A stretch of 64,000 bases of DNA from Kineosporia succinea (GCF_030811555.1 NZ_JAUSQZ010000001.1:186001-250000), one strand, 5' to 3'; numbered from the stretch's first letter, positions 18,349 to 27,750 are shown. Program-made: numbers and translations. Notes: generated by a model not told the origin, from the letters alone.

Positions 18349-18942
18349 TCAGGGACGCAGAAGCCGCCGGACCGTGTCGAGCAGCATGTCCTTCTCGGCC
18401 CGGGCGTCGAACGCGCGCTGCCCCGCGAGCCGGTCGAGGTAGCCGTTCAGCAGCACCGTCACCCAGGCCGTGAGCTGCTCGGGCGCCCGGTCACGGCGAG
18501 CCTCTCCCGCCTCGGCCGCCGCCCGGACCCACGGCAGCAGTCCGAGGTGCAGCACGTCTTCGTCGCGGGCGAGAGCCGCCGCCACGTCGTGCTCCGTCAT
18601 CACCGCCCCCACGGCCTGCACGAACCCGGCGACCCGGGGGTCGGTGCAGTCGTCGGCGTGATGGGCGGCGAAGTCGGTCACCACCTGCAGTGCATCAGCC
18701 CGGCCGGCCTGCGCCTCGAACCACTGCGCGGTCTCGGCGGTGCCGAGGTCCAGGACAGCGAGCAGAACCGCGCGTTTGGTCGGAAAATAGTGGAAGAAGG
18801 TGCCTGAGCCGATGCCCGCGGTGCGGCAGATGGACGTCGTGGTCGCCCGGTCGTAGCCGTCCTGTGCGAACCGGGTGAGTGCGGCGTCGATGATCTGCAG
18901 ACGTCGCGCCTGGTGCCGGGCCGGATCGACGGTACGGGCCAC
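18349..18942 (-). CDS. TetR family transcriptional regulator
   Basis: A 197-residue regulator with a clear helix-turn-helix (IIDAALTRFAQDGYDRATTT, SICRTAGIGSGTFFHYFPTK) and a helical C-terminal domain. It is divergent from the two-helix membrane protein starting at 18987. A near-perfect 16-base palindrome between them (18968-18983) is the likely operator for autoregulation and control of the neighbour. It ends 43 bases upstream of the ThuA start and so could also be co-transcribed with that pair. The ligand is unknown. Confidence 0.87.
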   Translation of the reverse strand: MARTVDPARHQARRLQIIDAALTRFAQDGYDRATTTSICRTAGIGSGTFFHYFPTKRAVLLAVLDLGTAETAQWFEAQAGRADALQVVTDFAAHHADDCTDPRVAGFVQAVGAVMTEHDVAAALARDEDVLHLGLLPWVRAAAEAGEARRDRAPEQLTAWVTVLLNGYLDRLAGQRAFDARAEKDMLLDTVRRLLRP

Positions 18943-18967
18943 GAGGTCCTCCTGCCGGGTATATTAA

Positions 18968-18983
18968 TAGAGCAGCTACTCTA
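18968..18983. promoter_or_regulatory. Candidate TetR operator
   Basis: TAGAGCAGCTACTCTA is a palindrome with one mismatch, next to an A+T-rich ATATTAAT stretch, 26 bases upstream of the TetR start and directly before the start of the divergent gene. This is a classic autoregulatory position. Confidence 0.6.
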
Positions 18984-18986
18984 CCA

Positions 18987-19865
18987 ATGACGATTCTGGG
19001 GATGAGCGCGGACACCATGTCGAAGGAACCCGAACGCTGGCACCTGATCCACGAGGGTCACGAGCACACCGTGGAGATCTCGACGAAGGCCACGGCCTGG
19101 ATGCTGCACTGGAAGGCCGACGGCTCCACCGTCGCGCAGAAGAAGACGTCCGAGAACACGGTGGTGCTCGACGGCAAGGAGCACGGGGCGATCCGGCTCA
19201 AGCTGCCGTCGATCAGCGGGCCGGCCCGGCGGGTCACGCTCTACGCCTCGCCCGAGCCGAAGGGTGCCACCGGCCAGGCCCACCTGGGCGTCGGGGGCAC
19301 TGACTTCGTGCCCGAGGAGGGCAGCCGGGCGGCGAAACGGGAGGCCTGGATCCGCGACCACCCGCACCAGTACGCCACGCGTCGCACGCTCACCGCGCTC
19401 GCCGGGGTGCTGGTGCCGATCGGCCTGCTCTGGCTGCTGCGGCAGATCACCTGGCGGCCCGACGTGAACCTGCCCTCGGTGAACCTGCCGTCGGTCGACC
19501 TGCCGCGCATCCCGTGGCCGGACATCGATCTGCCGAGCATCCCGTGGCCCGACGTGAACCTGCCCTCGGTGAACCTGCCCGACCTGCCGGGCTGGGTGCA
19601 GTACGTGTGGCCGGTGCTGCTCGCGTTCGGGGTGGCGCAGGCCGAGCTGCGGCGGCGCAAGCAGCAGGACCTCAAGCGGTCGGAGGCGTCGCGCACCGCG
19701 TCCGGGGCCACGTCCAAGGAGAGCAACGGCGAGCAGCCCGGGCGCTCGAAGACCGGCGAGGCCAGGCCCGACGAGAACCAGACGACGACCAGGGACACGG
19801 ACGACGAGAAACCGGTCCAGGCCTGCAAGGTCACCCCGGTGACGGCGAAACCCGGCCACTCCTGA
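18987..19865 (+). CDS. Uncharacterised membrane protein with a repeated Pro-Asp-Leu-Pro loop
   Basis: About 292 residues, not recognised as a known family. Residues 1-120 form a soluble beta-rich region (WHLIHEGHEHTVEISTKATA). Two hydrophobic helices (about 134-152 and 203-219) flank a 45-residue segment at 158-203 built from repeats of the kind PDVNLPSVNLPS and PRIPWPDIDLPSIPWPD. The C-terminal 70 residues are charged and disordered. The topology predicts either a repeated extracytoplasmic loop or a repeat that itself crosses or lies on the membrane. ATGs at 18987, 19002 and 19017 are all possible. Because the palindrome ends three bases before 18987, one of the later starts may be the true one. 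Probably controlled by the divergent TetR protein. Confidence 0.65.
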   Translation: MTILGMSADTMSKEPERWHLIHEGHEHTVEISTKATAWMLHWKADGSTVAQKKTSENTVVLDGKEHGAIRLKLPSISGPARRVTLYASPEPKGATGQAHLGVGGTDFVPEEGSRAAKREAWIRDHPHQYATRRTLTALAGVLVPIGLLWLLRQITWRPDVNLPSVNLPSVDLPRIPWPDIDLPSIPWPDVNLPSVNLPDLPGWVQYVWPVLLAFGVAQAELRRRKQQDLKRSEASRTASGATSKESNGEQPGRSKTGEARPDENQTTTRDTDDEKPVQACKVTPVTAKPGHS

Positions 19866-20139
19866 CCCGGCCCGTCCCCGCGATCGCGCCGACGCGTCCC
19901 CTGACGGCCGCCCCTCCCCACCCGGGCCACCGCGTCCGCTCGTCGCCGTCGTTCTTGACAGTGCCCGCCGGCAGCCCGCAGGGTTCCGGCAGCGGGAGCC
20001 CGGACCCACCACGGCCCGCACCAGCGCTCGCACCACCGCCCGCCCCCGGCCGAACCCGCGCCGCCCCTGACGACGACGTCACCGGAGGATCCATGGCCCC
20101 CGCGAGATCCGGTCCCACCCGGCAGCCGGGGGTGCCCGC

Positions 20140-21426
20140 GTGAGCACCACCGAGGAGACCATCTTCACCTGGGGCGCGCCACCGCTGAAGTTCGGCGCCG
20201 GCGCCCTCGACGAGATCGGTTTCGAGCTGAGCCAGTACGACCTGAGCCGCGTGCTGATCATCACCGACGCCACGATCAACGGCGCCGGCATCCCGCAGCG
20301 CATCCAGGACCAGCTGGCCCGCCACCGCATCCACTCCCAGGTGTTCGACGGCGTGCACGTCGAGCCCACCGACGACAGCCTGAACCAGGCCACCGCGTAC
20401 GCCCGCGAGCACGGCCCGTGGGACGGGTTCGTGGCCGTCGGCGGGGGCTCGGCCATCGACACGGCCAAGGCCGTCAACCTCCTGACCAGCGACGGCGGCG
20501 AGCTCGGCGACTACCTGAACAAGCCGGTCGGCAACGCGAAAGCGCCCTCGCACCGGCTGAAACCGCTCGTCGCGGTGCCCACCACGGCCGGCACCGGCTC
20601 CGAGAGCACCGCGATGTGTGTGCTCGACGTGCTCTCGATGAAGGTCAAGACCGGCATCAGTCACTGGCGGCTGCGGCCCACCCTGGCCGTGATCGACCCG
20701 CTGCTCACCCTGACGCTGCCGCCCGAGGTCACCGCGGCCGCCGGCATGGACATCGTCTGTCACGCCCTGGAGTCCTACACCGCCCGCTGGTACGCCACGT
20801 TCGACCGCAAGCAGCCCGAGCAGCGCGTCACCTACTGCGGCGCGAACCCGGTGTCGGACCTGTGGTGCGAGAAGGCGCTGACGCTCATCGCGGGCTCGTT
20901 CCGGCAGGCCGTTCACGAGGGCGCCGACGTGCGCGCCCGCAGCGACATGATGCTGGCCGCCACCTTCGCCGGGATGGGGTTCGGCAACTCCGGCGTGCAC
21001 ATCCCGCACGCCAACGCCTACCCGATCGCGGGGATGGTCAAGGACTTCCGGCCGTCCGGCTACCCGCAGGACGAACCGCTGGTGCCGCACGGCATGGCGG
21101 TGTCCCTGACCGCGCCGGAGGCGTTCCGGTTCACCTTCGACAGCGCTCCGGACCGGCATCTCCGGGCGGCGCAGTGGCTTTCGGCCTCGACGCCACGAGC
21201 AGACCGGCCGGATCAGCCGGACGAGCGGCTTCCCGCGGTTCTCGTCGACCTGATGCGTGACATCGGCATCCCCAACGGCATCGGCGCCGTCGGCTACACC
21301 GAGGCCGACATCCCCGCCCTGGTGCCGGGCACGATGAAGCAGCAGCGTCTGCTCAGCACCTGCTCGCGCACACCGGACGAGGACGACATCGCCGCGATCT
21401 TCGCCCGGTCGATCCAGAACTGGTGA
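20140..21426 (+). CDS. Iron-containing alcohol dehydrogenase, hydroxyacid-oxoacid transhydrogenase-like
   Basis: A 428-residue group III alcohol dehydrogenase. Nucleotide binding is by GFVAVGGGSAIDTAKAVNLL, the TTAGTGSEST motif follows, and the metal ligands lie in AAGMDIVCHALESYTA and HIPHANAYPIAGM. The overall pattern (GAPPLKFGAGALDEIGFEL start, APSHRLKPLVAVPTTAGTGS) is that of the ADHFE1/HOT branch, which moves reducing equivalents between 4-hydroxybutyrate and 2-oxoglutarate. Function by homology only. The start is GTG at 20140. The preceding gap (19866-20139) is C-rich and shows no gene. Confidence 0.88.
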   Translation: MSTTEETIFTWGAPPLKFGAGALDEIGFELSQYDLSRVLIITDATINGAGIPQRIQDQLARHRIHSQVFDGVHVEPTDDSLNQATAYAREHGPWDGFVAVGGGSAIDTAKAVNLLTSDGGELGDYLNKPVGNAKAPSHRLKPLVAVPTTAGTGSESTAMCVLDVLSMKVKTGISHWRLRPTLAVIDPLLTLTLPPEVTAAAGMDIVCHALESYTARWYATFDRKQPEQRVTYCGANPVSDLWCEKALTLIAGSFRQAVHEGADVRARSDMMLAATFAGMGFGNSGVHIPHANAYPIAGMVKDFRPSGYPQDEPLVPHGMAVSLTAPEAFRFTFDSAPDRHLRAAQWLSASTPRADRPDQPDERLPAVLVDLMRDIGIPNGIGAVGYTEADIPALVPGTMKQQRLLSTCSRTPDEDDIAAIFARSIQNW

Positions 21427-21739
21427 GCCCGCTCGGCCGAACGCCTTGTCGCGCTCCCGGAGAAACGCCTTGTCGCCTTCCCGGAGAACTGCGAGAACTG
21501 TTGCGCCCGGTCGGGATTCAGCTGGTTCTGACCACCGGGCGCAGCACGGGCGCACCGGGCGGCAACTGGACGAGCCGCGCTGACAGTTCCCGGCCCCCGA
21601 CCGTCCTCCACCCGCCGTCGGTCAGGTACCAGACCTGGATGGGAAGGGTCAGCGCCCCGAGCGGACAGGGACCCCCTATGCCGTAGAGGTATAAGGGGTA
21701 TCTGGTGGATCAGGCCGGAGCGAGAATGCGGCACCGGAC
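21427..21739. other. Gene-free spacer with a 24-base tandem repeat and an ATACCCC-type inverted repeat
   Basis: No gene is seen here. The first part has a 24-base unit twice in tandem (21440-21463 and 21464-21487, two differences; core ACGCCTTGTCG). Further on, an inverted repeat is found at 21671-21699. Open frames across the stretch have poor codon use. Confidence 0.5.
21671..21699. promoter_or_regulatory. Orphan CsoR/CstR-like inverted repeat
   Basis: ACCCCCTAT, 11 bases, then ATAAGGGGT (eight of nine positions complementary), continuing TAAGGGGTAT. Sites of the ATACCCC/GGGGTAT type are known for CsoR/CstR copper or persulfide sensors. No such regulator or target gene is beside it. Only a very short frame (GTG at about 21704, 12 codons) follows on the plus strand. 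Confidence 0.3.
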
Positions 21740-22576
21740 CTAGCCCTGGGGCACCACCGGGAACGACGAGACGCTCAACGTTCCCAGCAGACGCAGGGCC
21801 TGGGCGTCGGCCGAGCCGGGATCGGCGTGGTAGATCACCAGCTCCTGCCCCGGGGCCGAGCGCACGTCGAAGGTCTGCACGGTGAGGGCGAGCGGGCCGG
21901 CCTGGGCGTGGTGGAACCGCTTGCGCTCCAGCGACTTGCCGCGCACGTCGTGCCGCTTCCACAGCACCGCGAACGCCGGGTCGGGCAGCAGCGCGGCCAG
22001 GACCGCGCGCACCCGCGGGTCGTCGGGGGCCTGACCGTGCGTCAGCTGGAAGCCCGCGACCGAGTTCGCCGCCACCTCCGCCCAGTCCGGGTAGAGCGAA
22101 CGGGCGTCCGGGTCGGCGAACATGAACTCGAGCAGGTTGCGCGTGCGCGCCCAGCCACCGAAGAGCGCGTCGGCGATGGTGTTCGACGCCAGCACGTCGT
22201 AGGCCCGGTTGTAGACCAGCGCCGGGTTGTCGGGCCAGGCGGCCATGAGCTGCACCAGGCTCGGGTGCACCCGGTCGGTCCCGGCCGAGGACCCGGGAAC
22301 CACCGAGAGGCCACCCAGCCGGAAGAGATGCGCCCGCGCGTCCTCACTCAACCGCAGTGCCGCCGCCAGGGCCGACAGCACCTGGCCGGACGGATGCCGC
22401 TCCCGCCCCTGCTCGAGCCGCACGTAGTAGTCGATGCTGACCCCGGCCAGGGCCGCGACCTCCTCACGGCGCAGACCGGGCACCCGGCGCAACCCGTCGG
22501 CGGGCAGCCCGACCGAAGCCGGGGTGACGCGGGCGCGGCGGCTGGTCAGGTAGTCACCGAGGTCGGAACGGGCCAT
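21740..22576 (-). CDS. XRE-type regulator with MmyB-like ligand-binding domain
   Basis: A 278-residue regulator. An N-terminal helix-turn-helix (about 1-85, with RRVPGLRREEVAALAGVSID then YYVRLEQGRERHPS) is joined to the MmyB-like C-terminal domain (VHPSLVQLMAAWPDNPALVY, RNLLEFMFADPDARSLYPDW). These proteins are abundant in actinobacteria and often control a neighbouring short-chain dehydrogenase or oxidoreductase. Some bind fatty acids. No obvious target is adjacent. The start ATG is well placed at the junction with the non-coding region. Confidence 0.88.
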   Translation of the reverse strand: MARSDLGDYLTSRRARVTPASVGLPADGLRRVPGLRREEVAALAGVSIDYYVRLEQGRERHPSGQVLSALAAALRLSEDARAHLFRLGGLSVVPGSSAGTDRVHPSLVQLMAAWPDNPALVYNRAYDVLASNTIADALFGGWARTRNLLEFMFADPDARSLYPDWAEVAANSVAGFQLTHGQAPDDPRVRAVLAALLPDPAFAVLWKRHDVRGKSLERKRFHHAQAGPLALTVQTFDVRSAPGQELVIYHADPGSADAQALRLLGTLSVSSFPVVPQG

Positions 22577-22710
22577 GCCGCAAAGCCTAGGCCGTCCCGC
22601 GGAAACCTGCCTGGCCGTGGCACACCCAGGCGCAAGTCCACCCCGGGCAGCGGGATCGGCGAGGCGATCGTGGTCCGGCCGGTGCGGCAGCGGTGGATCG
22701 AGCAGGATGA

Positions 22711-22753
22711 AGGACGCGGTGGGGCACCTTCGAAAGGTGCCCCACCGCGTCCT
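22711..22753. terminator. Very strong terminator hairpin
   Basis: Perfect 20-base arms (AGGACGCGGTGGGGCACCTT and its exact complement) enclose a three-base CGA loop just after the stop codon of the Cache-domain MCP. Confidence 0.85.
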
Positions 22754-22764
22754 CGATCGGATTC

Positions 22765-24729
22765 TCAGACCCGGAAGTTCCCGACCAGCTCCTGCAACCG
22801 GCCCGCGATCGTGCCCAGGTCGTTCGCGGCCCCGCGGGCCTGCTGGGCGTTGGCCGTGGTCTGGCCGGTGACCTGCGCGACCGAGGCGATCGACCCGTGG
22901 ATGTTGGCCGAGGCGTGCGAGGCCGAGGCGGTCAGGCGGGCCATCTCCTGCGTGGTCGCGCTCTGCTCCTCCACCGCTCCGGCGATGCTGGCGCTGATCT
23001 CGTCGATCTGCTCGACCACGGTCTGGATGTTGGCGATCGAGTCGGTGGCCGCGGCCGTGCTGCTCTTGATCGCCTCCACCCGGGCGAAGATCTCCTCGGT
23101 GGCCCGGGCCGTCTGCAGCGCCAGGTCCTTCACCTCGTTGGCGACGACCGCGAAGCCCTTGCCGGCCTCCCCGGCCCGCGCCGCCTCGATCGTGGCGTTG
23201 AGCGCGAGAAGGTTGGTCTGGGCGGCGATGTCGGTGATCAGCTTGACCGCCACGCCGACCTCGCCGGCCGTGCTCTCCAGGTCCCGCACCTGCGTGGTGG
23301 TGGCCTGGGTGACCTGCACCGCCTCGGCGGCGATCTCCGCGGCCCGCCCGGCGTTACGGGCGATCTCGGCGATCGAGGCGGTCATCTCCTCACCGGCCGC
23401 GGCCAGCGCGCTGACCTCGGTCTGCACGTCGGAGGTGGCCCGCACCGCGTCCTGCGCCCGCTCGGAGTTGTCGCGGGCCTGGGTGGTGAGCTGCTCGGCG
23501 GTGCCGGTCAGGTCACCGGCCGAGGCCCGCAGGCTCTGCGCCGCCTCGCTCATCGCACCGACGGAACCGGCCACCTTGGAGACGAACTGGTTGAACGCGG
23601 CGCCGAGCTCACCGGCCTCGTCCTTGCGCGCCTCGTCGAGACGGACGGTGAGATCCCCGTCGCCCTCGGCGATCTCACGCATGGTGTCGCGGGCCCGCAG
23701 GAAGGGCCGCAGCACCGAGCGCACGATCAGCCAGGTGCCGATCGCGGCGATCAGCACGGTCAGCAGCGCGAGGATCACCACGGTGTTCCGGGCGCTGTGG
23801 GCGTCGGCGAGGATGGACGACTCGGGCACGGTGACCACGAGGTTCCAGGTGTCGCTCTCGGTCAGGGAGATCGGGACGGCGATGCTGAGGTCGCCGTCGA
23901 CCCACTCCGAGACCCGGCTGCCCGCAGCGGTACCCGAGGAGACCGCGTCGGCCAGGGACTGGCTCACCTCGGAAGCCGGCTTGCCCAGTTCGTAACCCGC
24001 ACCGCTGGCGACGACCGCACCGCCGGTGGTGACGAGCGTGGCGGAACCGGTGCCGTACGGCTTGACCGAGCCGACGAGCTCCTGCTGCGCGGAGAGCGCG
24101 ATGTCGACACCGACCACGCCGAGCGACTTTCCGTCGACCACCACGGGCACCGCGATCGACGTCAGCATGACCTGCCGGCCACCCACGTCGTACGCGTACG
24201 GCTCGAGCACCTTCTCCTTGGCCGTCTGCAGCGGCACCAGGTACCAGTCGCCCGCGCCCGCCTCCGAGTAGCCGCCGGAAGCCCGCGCGCCGACGCCGTT
24301 CTCACCGCGGTTCCAGTAGGTCAGGAACCGGCCGGTCTCGTCGCTGTGCTTGCTGTTGACGTACTGGGCGTCGCGGCCGTCGAACGCGTCCGGCTCCCAG
24401 ACCGACCACACCGCGGAGAGCTCCTCGTGCGCCTCGAGCAGGCGCTTCTCGGCGTCGTCGGCCACCGCGCGGGGGTTGCCCGAGGCACGGATCGACTGGA
24501 GCGTCTGCGACAGGTCCCGTGCGGTACCGAGCGCGGTGGTGATCTGCGTGGCGGCGGTGTCGGCGGCCCGCTCGGCGAGCTCCTCGGCGTAGGTCTCCGC
24601 CTGCTCCCGGGCCGTCTTCTGCACGCGCAACGCCGTGGTGACGCTCAACGCGGACAGGCACAGCACGAGCAGCACGACGACACCGCCGACGAGCCTCGTC
24701 TTGGCACTGGACAGGACAAACTTGGACAC
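22765..24729 (-). CDS. Methyl-accepting chemotaxis protein with dCache-type sensor domain
   Basis: A 654-residue chemoreceptor. Membrane helix 1 is at about 12-34. A large extracytoplasmic double-Cache-like domain follows to about 310 ([64 protein letters not shown]). Then come helix 2 near 316-336, HAMP ([20 protein letters not shown]) and the signalling domain with its tip [20 protein letters not shown] at about 500. dCache receptors usually sense amino acids or other small molecules directly. The start is GTG at 24729. A sigma-28-like promoter precedes it. The second chemoreceptor in the window. Confidence 0.93.
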   Translation of the reverse strand: MSKFVLSSAKTRLVGGVVVLLVLCLSALSVTTALRVQKTAREQAETYAEELAERAADTAATQITTALGTARDLSQTLQSIRASGNPRAVADDAEKRLLEAHEELSAVWSVWEPDAFDGRDAQYVNSKHSDETGRFLTYWNRGENGVGARASGGYSEAGAGDWYLVPLQTAKEKVLEPYAYDVGGRQVMLTSIAVPVVVDGKSLGVVGVDIALSAQQELVGSVKPYGTGSATLVTTGGAVVASGAGYELGKPASEVSQSLADAVSSGTAAGSRVSEWVDGDLSIAVPISLTESDTWNLVVTVPESSILADAHSARNTVVILALLTVLIAAIGTWLIVRSVLRPFLRARDTMREIAEGDGDLTVRLDEARKDEAGELGAAFNQFVSKVAGSVGAMSEAAQSLRASAGDLTGTAEQLTTQARDNSERAQDAVRATSDVQTEVSALAAAGEEMTASIAEIARNAGRAAEIAAEAVQVTQATTTQVRDLESTAGEVGVAVKLITDIAAQTNLLALNATIEAARAGEAGKGFAVVANEVKDLALQTARATEEIFARVEAIKSSTAAATDSIANIQTVVEQIDEISASIAGAVEEQSATTQEMARLTASASHASANIHGSIASVAQVTGQTTANAQQARGAANDLGTIAGRLQELVGNFRV

Positions 24730-25240
24730 CGCTGGCCTCTCACGCTCTGGGGGAAGTGAGCACGATCAAGAGGAACATCGACCGAACGTCCCTCTAGTTG
24801 AGGAAGCCTTGAGTTTTCGTTCACTGAGTAACCGATCTCGTTCGGTCAGGTCACAGGCGAACGGACGCGCGCCCGCCCGGCGTGCGACACCCACCTCCCG
24901 GCCCGGCCGGGTCCGCGGCACGAAACACAGCGGAGTGCAGGGCATCTCGCGGGCCGGTACCGGTGGGCGACGGCACGGCCGGGCAGCCCCGTAGACCGGT
25001 CACGCCGCTCGCGACTGCGGCGCGGTGAGGTCGGGCGGGTCCTGCCGGGCCCACCGGCGCAGGGGGCGGACGGCACCGGTGCGGCCTCGAACCGTCACTC
25101 GCGCAGGGGATCCCGCCAGAGGTGGGATCCCGTCCGCCGTCTCACCACGAACGGTACCGACCCTGGTGCGCACGGTGGTCACGGTCGATCCGGACCACAC
25201 GGCGGCCCGACGAGCCTTCCGGCCGTGATCAAATAGGGCA
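24730..25240. other. Gene-free region between the MCP and the serine hydrolase
   Basis: No gene is supported. It holds the MCP promoter on the left and, at 25107-25114 and 25124-25131, two copies of the 8-base palindrome GGGATCCC. The right end (ATCAAATAGGGCA directly before the hydrolase ATG) could be a near-leaderless promoter. Short open frames on both strands lack consistent third-position G+C. Confidence 0.5.
24775..24801 (-). promoter_or_regulatory. Sigma-28-like promoter of the dCache MCP gene
   Basis: On the minus strand TCAA, 15 bases, then GTCGATGT matches the TAAA-N15-GCCGATAA motility promoter consensus at three of four and five of eight positions. It is 45 bases before the start codon. 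Spacing and sequence match the site in front of the other MCP gene. Confidence 0.5.
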
Positions 25241-26698
25241 ATGACGACCGCGCAGTCCGTCCCGCTCCCCCGCAGCACGCCCTCGCAGCAGGGCGTGAGC
25301 GCCGCCGGTATCTCGGCCTTCCTCGACGCGGTGGCGAGCCGCGACGGGGTCGAGCCGCACAGCCTCGTGGTGGTGAAGAGCGGCACCGTGGTGGCCGAGG
25401 GCTGGTGGGCGCCCTACACGCCGCAGCAGCCGGCCCTGGTCTACTCGATCAGCAAGAGCTTCACGGCCACGGCCCTGGGCCTCGCGGTCGCCGAGGGCCT
25501 GGTCGATCTCGACGCCACCGTGCTCTCGTACTTCCCCGAGCTCGACGCCGACGTCACGAACGAGCGCGCCCGCTCGATGAAGGTGCGGCACGTCGCGGCG
25601 ATGGCGAGCGGGCACCAGGAGGAGACGCTCGGCGCGGCCGAGCTCGACGAGACCGGCAACATCATCCGCGGTTTCCTGCGCATCCCGCCGGACGAGGAGC
25701 CCGGCTCGGTCTTCGCCTACAACCAGCCCTGCACCATGGCGCTGGCGCAGATCGTGCAGCGCACCTCCGGCTCCGGGCTGCTCGACTACCTGCGGCCGCG
25801 CCTGTTCGAGCCGCTGGGCATCGACGACTCGCCCGGGCAGATGGGCTGGATCACCGACCCGCAGGGCCGCGAGATCGGTTACTCCGGGCTGCACGTCACC
25901 ACCGAGGCGCTGGCCAAGGTCGGGCTGCTGTACCTGCAGGGCGGCGTCTGGGAGGGCAAGCAGGTGCTGCCCGAGGGCTGGGTCGAGCTGGCCACCCAGG
26001 TGCACGTGGGCACCGAGAGCGAGGACGCCGAGGAGGCACCCGACTGCGCGCTGGGCTACGGCTTCCAGATCTGGCGCAGTCAGCACGGCTACCGGTTCGA
26101 CGGGGCGTTCGCCCAGTTCGTCATCGTGCTGCCCGAGCACGACGCGGTGGTCGCGATCACCTCACAGACGCCGATCAACCAGGCGTTGCTCGACGAGATC
26201 TGGGCGCACCTGGTGCCCGCGCTCACCGCCGGGGCCCGCGAGGGAGACGCCGAACTGGCCGAGCGCCTGGCCGGTCTCACGCTGCCCGTGGTCACCGAGC
26301 GGGGCGTGCCCACGTTCACCGCGACGAGCTTCGAGCCGGTCGACGTGGCCCAGGTGTCGAGCATCTACCCGGTCAGCGGCGCCAGCGAGGCCCGGGCGGT
26401 CACCGAGGTGGAGATCCGCGAGGGCGGGCCGACCGGCTGGGAGATCGTGATCGGAGACGGCGGGGTCGACGTGATCGCGTCCCTCGCGCCGAGCGGCTGG
26501 GTCACCACCGGGGCCGTGGCCACGCAGACCACCCCCGGCAAGGACCACGACGGGCTCCGTATCGACGTGGTGTTCCTCGAGACCCCGCACGGCCTGGTGC
26601 TCGAGCTCGACCCGGCGGGGCAGAAGTTCGGCGCGGTCTGGGAGACCGAGCCGCTGCACCTGCCGCCGCTGGCCGAGCTGCGGGCGCCGCGGGCCTGA
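25241..26698 (+). CDS. Beta-lactamase-family serine hydrolase
   Basis: A 485-residue class C beta-lactamase/DD-peptidase-like hydrolase. The nucleophile motif SxxK is SISK in ALVYSISKSFTATALGLAVA, the tyrosine motif is YNQ in FAYNQPCTMALAQIVQRTSG, and the third motif region is YRFDGAFAQFVIVLPEHDA. No signal peptide is visible, so it is probably cytoplasmic and more likely an esterase or amidase than a lactam-degrading enzyme. A C-terminal extension of about 140 residues (from about 345) is beta-rich, as in many such esterases. Transcribed alone, convergent with the ABC ATPase gene. Confidence 0.88.
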   Translation: MTTAQSVPLPRSTPSQQGVSAAGISAFLDAVASRDGVEPHSLVVVKSGTVVAEGWWAPYTPQQPALVYSISKSFTATALGLAVAEGLVDLDATVLSYFPELDADVTNERARSMKVRHVAAMASGHQEETLGAAELDETGNIIRGFLRIPPDEEPGSVFAYNQPCTMALAQIVQRTSGSGLLDYLRPRLFEPLGIDDSPGQMGWITDPQGREIGYSGLHVTTEALAKVGLLYLQGGVWEGKQVLPEGWVELATQVHVGTESEDAEEAPDCALGYGFQIWRSQHGYRFDGAFAQFVIVLPEHDAVVAITSQTPINQALLDEIWAHLVPALTAGAREGDAELAERLAGLTLPVVTERGVPTFTATSFEPVDVAQVSSIYPVSGASEARAVTEVEIREGGPTGWEIVIGDGGVDVIASLAPSGWVTTGAVATQTTPGKDHDGLRIDVVFLETPHGLVLELDPAGQKFGAVWETEPLHLPPLAELRAPRA

Positions 26699-26707
26699 CC
26701 CGTGACC

Positions 26708-26746
26708 GGGTGAGGAACGTGCGCTCCGACCGCACCTTCTTCACCC
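26708..26746. terminator. Bidirectional terminator hairpin
   Basis: Arms GGGTGAGGAACGTGCG and CGCACCTTCTTCACCC (14 of 16 pairs) with a CTCCGAC loop lie between the convergent hydrolase and ABC ATPase genes. Confidence 0.7.
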
Positions 26747-26754
26747 GACCACCG

Positions 26755-27543
26755 TCAGGGCCGCACGGTGCGGGCGAACCAGCGCCCGTCCTCGCGCCTC
26801 ACCTCGATCGGGTGGCTGAACGCGTCGCTCACGTGCTCGCCGGTCAGCACCGCGTCGATCGCCCCGGCCGCCACCACCCGTCCGTCCTTCAGCAGGGCGG
26901 CGTGGGTGGTGCTGGACGGCAGCTCCTCCAGGTGATGGGTCACGAGCACGGACGTCAGGCCCGGGTGGGTCTCGTCGAGCAGGTCAACGGTGTCGAGGAG
27001 CTGCTCGCGGGCGGCCAGGTCGAGCCCGGTCGCCGGCTCGTCGAGCAGCAGCAGTTCCGGGGCACCGGCCAGCGCACGGGCGATCAGGGTGCGCCCCCGC
27101 TCGCCCTGCGACAGGGTCGGCCAGACGTGATCGGCGCGGGCCGCCAGACCGAGCAGGTCGATCAGCTCGTCGGCCCGTTCGACCTCACCCGCCGACGGCG
27201 CCCAGCGCATCGGCAGCTCGATCGTGCCGGTGATTCCCGTGATCACGACCTCCCGCACGGTGAGCGCGGAACGCAGGGCGTGACGCGGGTTCACGTGACC
27301 GATCCGGCGGCGCAGCGCCGCCAGCTCGACCCGGCCCAGCTGATGCCCGAGCACCCACACCGCGCCGGACGTCGGAAAGGTCTCCGCGCCCAGGAACCGC
27401 AGGATCGTCGACTTGCCGGCCCCGTTCGGCCCGAGCAGCGCCCAGTGTTCCCCCGCGCCGACGGTGAGGTCGATGCCGTGAAGGATCTGCGCGGTGCCGC
27501 GGCGGAAGGTGACGTCCTGGAGCTGGAGCACGGAGTTCTGCAC
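26755..27543 (-). CDS. ABC transporter ATP-binding protein (YlmA/ModF-like)
   Basis: A 262-residue ATPase: Walker A GPNGAGKST, Q-loop region IGHVNPRHALRSALTVREVV, signature LSQGERGR, Walker B LLLLDEP and switch His in VTHHLEELP. The start is put at GTG 27543 (QNSVLQLQDVTFRRGTAQIL). A TAGATT element lies just upstream and a longer frame to 27567 exists. No permease gene is next to it, so it is an orphan ATPase, either serving a distant permease or acting without one. Divergent from the exchanger transcription unit. Confidence 0.85.
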   Translation of the reverse strand: MQNSVLQLQDVTFRRGTAQILHGIDLTVGAGEHWALLGPNGAGKSTILRFLGAETFPTSGAVWVLGHQLGRVELAALRRRIGHVNPRHALRSALTVREVVITGITGTIELPMRWAPSAGEVERADELIDLLGLAARADHVWPTLSQGERGRTLIARALAGAPELLLLDEPATGLDLAAREQLLDTVDLLDETHPGLTSVLVTHHLEELPSSTTHAALLKDGRVVAAGAIDAVLTGEHVSDAFSHPIEVRREDGRWFARTVRP

Positions 27544-27720
27544 GGCACGTAATCTAGGCCACACCACGACCCGCGAGGAGTTCTGGCCCTGATCCCCCGC
27601 GCGGTGCAGGTGCCGGTGGGCCCGCGGGCCGGAAGGCCACCGGCCCCGGCCACCTGACCACCACGTCCACCATTCTGTTTACCCTGGCAACCTTTTCGCG
27701 CCGCCGTGGCCCACGTCACC

Positions 27721-27750
27721 TGTCACCCCCTGCGAGAGGCGTGCTACCGT
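27721..27750 (+). promoter_or_regulatory. Probable promoter of the riboswitch-exchanger transcript
   Basis: TGTCAC (-35) and TACCGT (-10) with an 18-base spacer end about 13 bases before the first conserved base of the riboswitch. Confidence 0.35.
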
